Origin: Candidatus Atribacteria bacterium | Lineage (GTDB): Bacteria > Atribacterota > Phoenicimicrobiia > Phoenicimicrobiales > Stramentimicrobiaceae | NCBI GenBank assembly: GCA_016934875.1 | Contig: JAFGSC010000210.1 | Location: 1 to 5,155, forward strand | Length of the DNA stretch: 5,155 nt | Direction: 5' to 3' | Shown: positions 3,851-5,155 of the stretch, one piece after another | How positions within the stretch are numbered: position 1 is the first letter of the stretch | Layout of the letters: each line of letters begins with the position of its first letter | Position numbers and translations under genes: made by a program | Notes under the pieces: model-generated | Database searches by the model: none | What the model saw: only the letters and a program-made list of their open reading frames with translations | Told to the model about the DNA's origin: nothing

Positions 3851-4720
3851 TTATAAATTTTTTTTATCCAATTGCTTTTTTAATTCTTCAATTATCTTCT
3901 CTTTCTCATCGATTATTTTCTCTTTCTCATCGATTATTTTCTCTTTTTCCTCTATGACAATATCTTTGTTCGCGATCTGTCTTTCCATGTCTTGTAACTC
4001 TTCCAGGATATCATCTTCAATATCCATTGTTTTTCGCACCTCGGGTTCAGATATGGCTCGTTGCAGCCTTCGAATCAAGGGCCGGTATTTTTCAGGATAA
4101 GCATCTTCCCGGATAGTTAAAATATGATAATCCGGCGTTGCCTGCTTTTGATCAAAAATTGTCAATAATTGTTCCAGGTCAGTTTGATGAGATTCCCTAA
4201 GCTGGGGAATTTGAATGACATAACTATCATGGGTTAAGCTTTCTATAAAATCTTCTTTTATTGTTATCTCGTTTCCCTTAGTGACATCATAATAATGTCT
4301 ATTTACCTTTATCACCGGAATCCGGGCATGCTCCAGGGAATATCCTAAGAAATAAATGCTGACAATCGGGAGGGCTTTTTTTACTTCCTGACCGTCGACG
4401 ATTTCAATATAGGTATTCTCTCTTTTACTGTATTGTTCCCCCAGATACCGTCTAAATCGCATTATATCTGCCGCAAATTTGGCTTTTTGTATTTCAATGA
4501 GCAATTGTTTATACCCTGATGCTGTTTTGACTTTGGCTGAGAAATCAAGGCGGTAGACTGTAAGGAAGTGCTTCTCTAAAAGTATCGTATTCTCTTGGGG
4601 AAGAAAATCAAGGGATGTGATTTCTTCACCAATTATGGTGGATAGCAGGAGAATTGCACTTTCCTTGTCTTCCATTAAAAATTTGAACACAGTGTCATAA
4701 ATCGGATTGGCTATCTGCAT
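3851..4720 (-). CDS. Rpn/PD-(D/E)XK nuclease family protein (289 aa)
   Basis: The N-terminal MQIANPIYDTVFKFLMEDKE is the typical opening of the PD-(D/E)XK nuclease/transposase family related to E. coli Rpn (YhgA-like) proteins. Catalytic residues can be placed as D59 (VYRLDFSAKV) and E76-I-Q78-K79 (LLIEIQKAK). Known Rpn proteins are DNA endonucleases that promote recombination or act in phage defence; that role here is inference. Residues ~234-289 form a highly charged coiled coil with three near-identical heptads (EKEKIID). The start at 4720 has AAGGAAGG seven bases upstream; the longer reading from 4777 would start inside the promoter. The gene is full length, alone in its transcript, and followed by the remnants of a VapBC pair. 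Confidence 0.85.
   Translation of the reverse strand: MQIANPIYDTVFKFLMEDKESAILLLSTIIGEEITSLDFLPQENTILLEKHFLTVYRLDFSAKVKTASGYKQLLIEIQKAKFAADIMRFRRYLGEQYSKRENTYIEIVDGQEVKKALPIVSIYFLGYSLEHARIPVIKVNRHYYDVTKGNEITIKEDFIESLTHDSYVIQIPQLRESHQTDLEQLLTIFDQKQATPDYHILTIREDAYPEKYRPLIRRLQRAISEPEVRKTMDIEDDILEELQDMERQIANKDIVIEEKEKIIDEKEKIIDEKEKIIEELKKQLDKKNL
3891..3953. repeat. three 21-bp tandem repeats inside the Rpn gene
   Basis: Units at 3891-3911, 3912-3932 and 3933-3953 share the core ATTATTTTCTCTTT. Units 1 and 2 differ at one base, and units 2 and 3 at three. On the coding strand each unit encodes one heptad, KEKIIDE or a close variant, so copy changes keep both the frame and the coiled-coil register. 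It is a likely variable-number repeat. Confidence 0.85.
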
Positions 4721-4748
4721 TTCTATACCTTCCTTGCTCTCTCTTTTT

Positions 4749-4777
4749 ATACTATCCCATAAAATAAGAAAATTCAA
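4749..4777 (-). promoter_or_regulatory. probable promoter of the Rpn gene
   Basis: On the minus strand TTGAAT (4772-4777) and TAGTAT (4749-4754) are separated by 17 bases, followed by AAAAAGAGAGAG and the ribosome binding site of the gene. The -10 box matches the consensus at four of six positions. It supports the 4720 start codon. Confidence 0.45.
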
Positions 4778-5044
4778 GTAGTCATTTGACAGGAAAAAGG
4801 GGATAAAATTGAACTCACATGAACGAATTATGTACTATCTCATCCAATACTCCGGTAGCTCTCCCGTACGACAATTGTTGTGGGATGGTTCTTCCCTCAC
4901 CGATTTCTACATACCTTCAAAGCCTTGCGGTAAAGTGTTTGTCTTTTACATCTCCCATCCTTACATAGCAAAATAAACCATGAAAGAGAAAATGTGGTTC
5001 ACCACAGAGGGCTTGGGCAGCCGAATCATACGTGCATGATGAAT

Positions 5045-5058
5045 CTTCGGGACCGAAG
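5045..5058. repeat. CTTCGG/CCGAAG palindrome
   Basis: CTTCGG (5045-5050) and CCGAAG (5053-5058) flank only two bases, so the site is better read as a 14-bp near-palindrome in DNA than as an RNA hairpin. It lies eight bases before the long hairpin at 5066-5117. Confidence 0.4.
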
Positions 5059-5065
5059 GTTTTAT

Positions 5066-5117
5066 GCTATTATTCCGGATATTCTTGTTTTTTTACAAGA
5101 ATATGCGGAATAATAGC
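5066..5117. repeat. near-perfect 23-bp hairpin with T6 loop
   Basis: Positions 5066-5088 pair with 5095-5117 at 22 of 23 positions; the only mismatch is G-G at 5078/5105. The loop is six T. The arms contain CTATTATTCCG and CGGAATAATAG. No T-run follows on the plus strand. The near-perfect symmetry suggests an inverted duplication or a compact mobile or regulatory hairpin; its function cannot be read from the sequence. Confidence 0.7.
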
Positions 5118-5155
5118 GAAACGCAGGTTCACAAGAAATCAAGAATTTTCATAAC

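Larger units (their letters stand above)
4778..5155. other. gene-free end region
   Basis: I recognise no gene here. A 49-codon plus-strand reading (4819-4968) has no ribosome binding site and no family resemblance. The segment 4850-5035 is richer in G and C than the rest and contains ACAATTGT and GGCT/AGCC (5008-5021) self-complementary bits. It could be the edge of a mobile element or an RNA that continues outside the window. Two hairpins near the end are listed separately. Confidence 0.5.

Noticed and set aside
3891..3953. CRISPR array
   Set aside because: The repeats are contiguous with no spacers, in frame, and coding for heptads.
3783..4100. Plus-strand frame of 105 codons with repeated Phe-Ser-Ser-Ile runs
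   Set aside because: It is antisense to the Rpn gene; its repeats are only the 21-bp coding repeats read backwards.
4819..4968. 49-residue plus-strand frame
   Set aside because: No ribosome binding site, no family resemblance, and a Cys/Ser/Pro-rich composition unlike the neighbouring genes.
4850..5040. Group II intron 3' end (ACGTACGG-like domain V)
   Set aside because: CCGTACG and CATACGTGC fragments are present, but no complete domain V hairpin with a GAAA-type loop can be formed, and no reverse transcriptase is visible.

Overview
The window looks like an accessory region of a low-GC anaerobe-type bacterial chromosome. It is AT-rich, has strong AGGAGG-type ribosome binding sites and very short proteins, and is dominated by a transposase, toxin-antitoxin (TA) families and PD-(D/E)XK nuclease families. 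These families are common in Clostridia such as the Desulfotomaculum/Pelotomaculum group, but they also occur in Desulfobacterota and Cyanobacteria, so the organism call is only a weak inference. No housekeeping gene, rRNA, tRNA or CRISPR array is visible.

Layout. Positions 1-100 hold a 15-bp hairpin and one arm of a dispersed repeat. Positions ~101-1593 look like an insertion sequence with an intact DDE transposase (218-1531, minus). Positions 1631-2008 (minus) encode a GxxExxY-family PD-(D/E)XK protein. Its ribosome binding site lies in one arm of a nested inverted repeat (2009-2152). Positions 2153-2533 hold no recognisable gene but are rich in structure: a palindrome, a candidate folded RNA at 2246-2355 and two strong hairpins at 2434-2458 and 2466-2517. 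A consensus-like promoter with two 7-bp inverted repeats (2522-2570) drives a ParD-like antitoxin (2585-2812).

The middle of the window is a toxin-antitoxin graveyard. The ParD gene loses its own C-terminus around codon 43-46 and continues on the antisense strand of a truncated DUF3368 PIN toxin. That toxin belongs to the opposing UPF0175 antitoxin (2813-3040, minus), which it overlaps by 8 bases. Next to it lie a frameshifted DUF4160 C-terminal fragment (3072-3183) and a DUF2442 pseudogene with a stop and a +1 slip (3184-3430). Three tandem hairpins (3433-3516) follow, then a VapC-type PIN toxin with a large internal deletion (3587-3764, minus) and the tail of its probable antitoxin.

An intact Rpn/PD-(D/E)XK nuclease with a heptad-repeat coiled-coil tail (3851-4720, minus) has its own promoter. 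The last ~380 bases contain no recognisable gene and end in a near-perfect 23-bp hairpin (5066-5117).

The intact genes are the transposase, the GxxExxY protein, the UPF0175 antitoxin and the Rpn nuclease. Each recognisable toxin is truncated, deleted or missing, while two antitoxin DNA-binding parts remain readable. The most interesting unexplained pieces are the self-complementary leader of the GxxExxY gene, the structured intergenic segment beside it, and the ParD/PIN chimeric junction.
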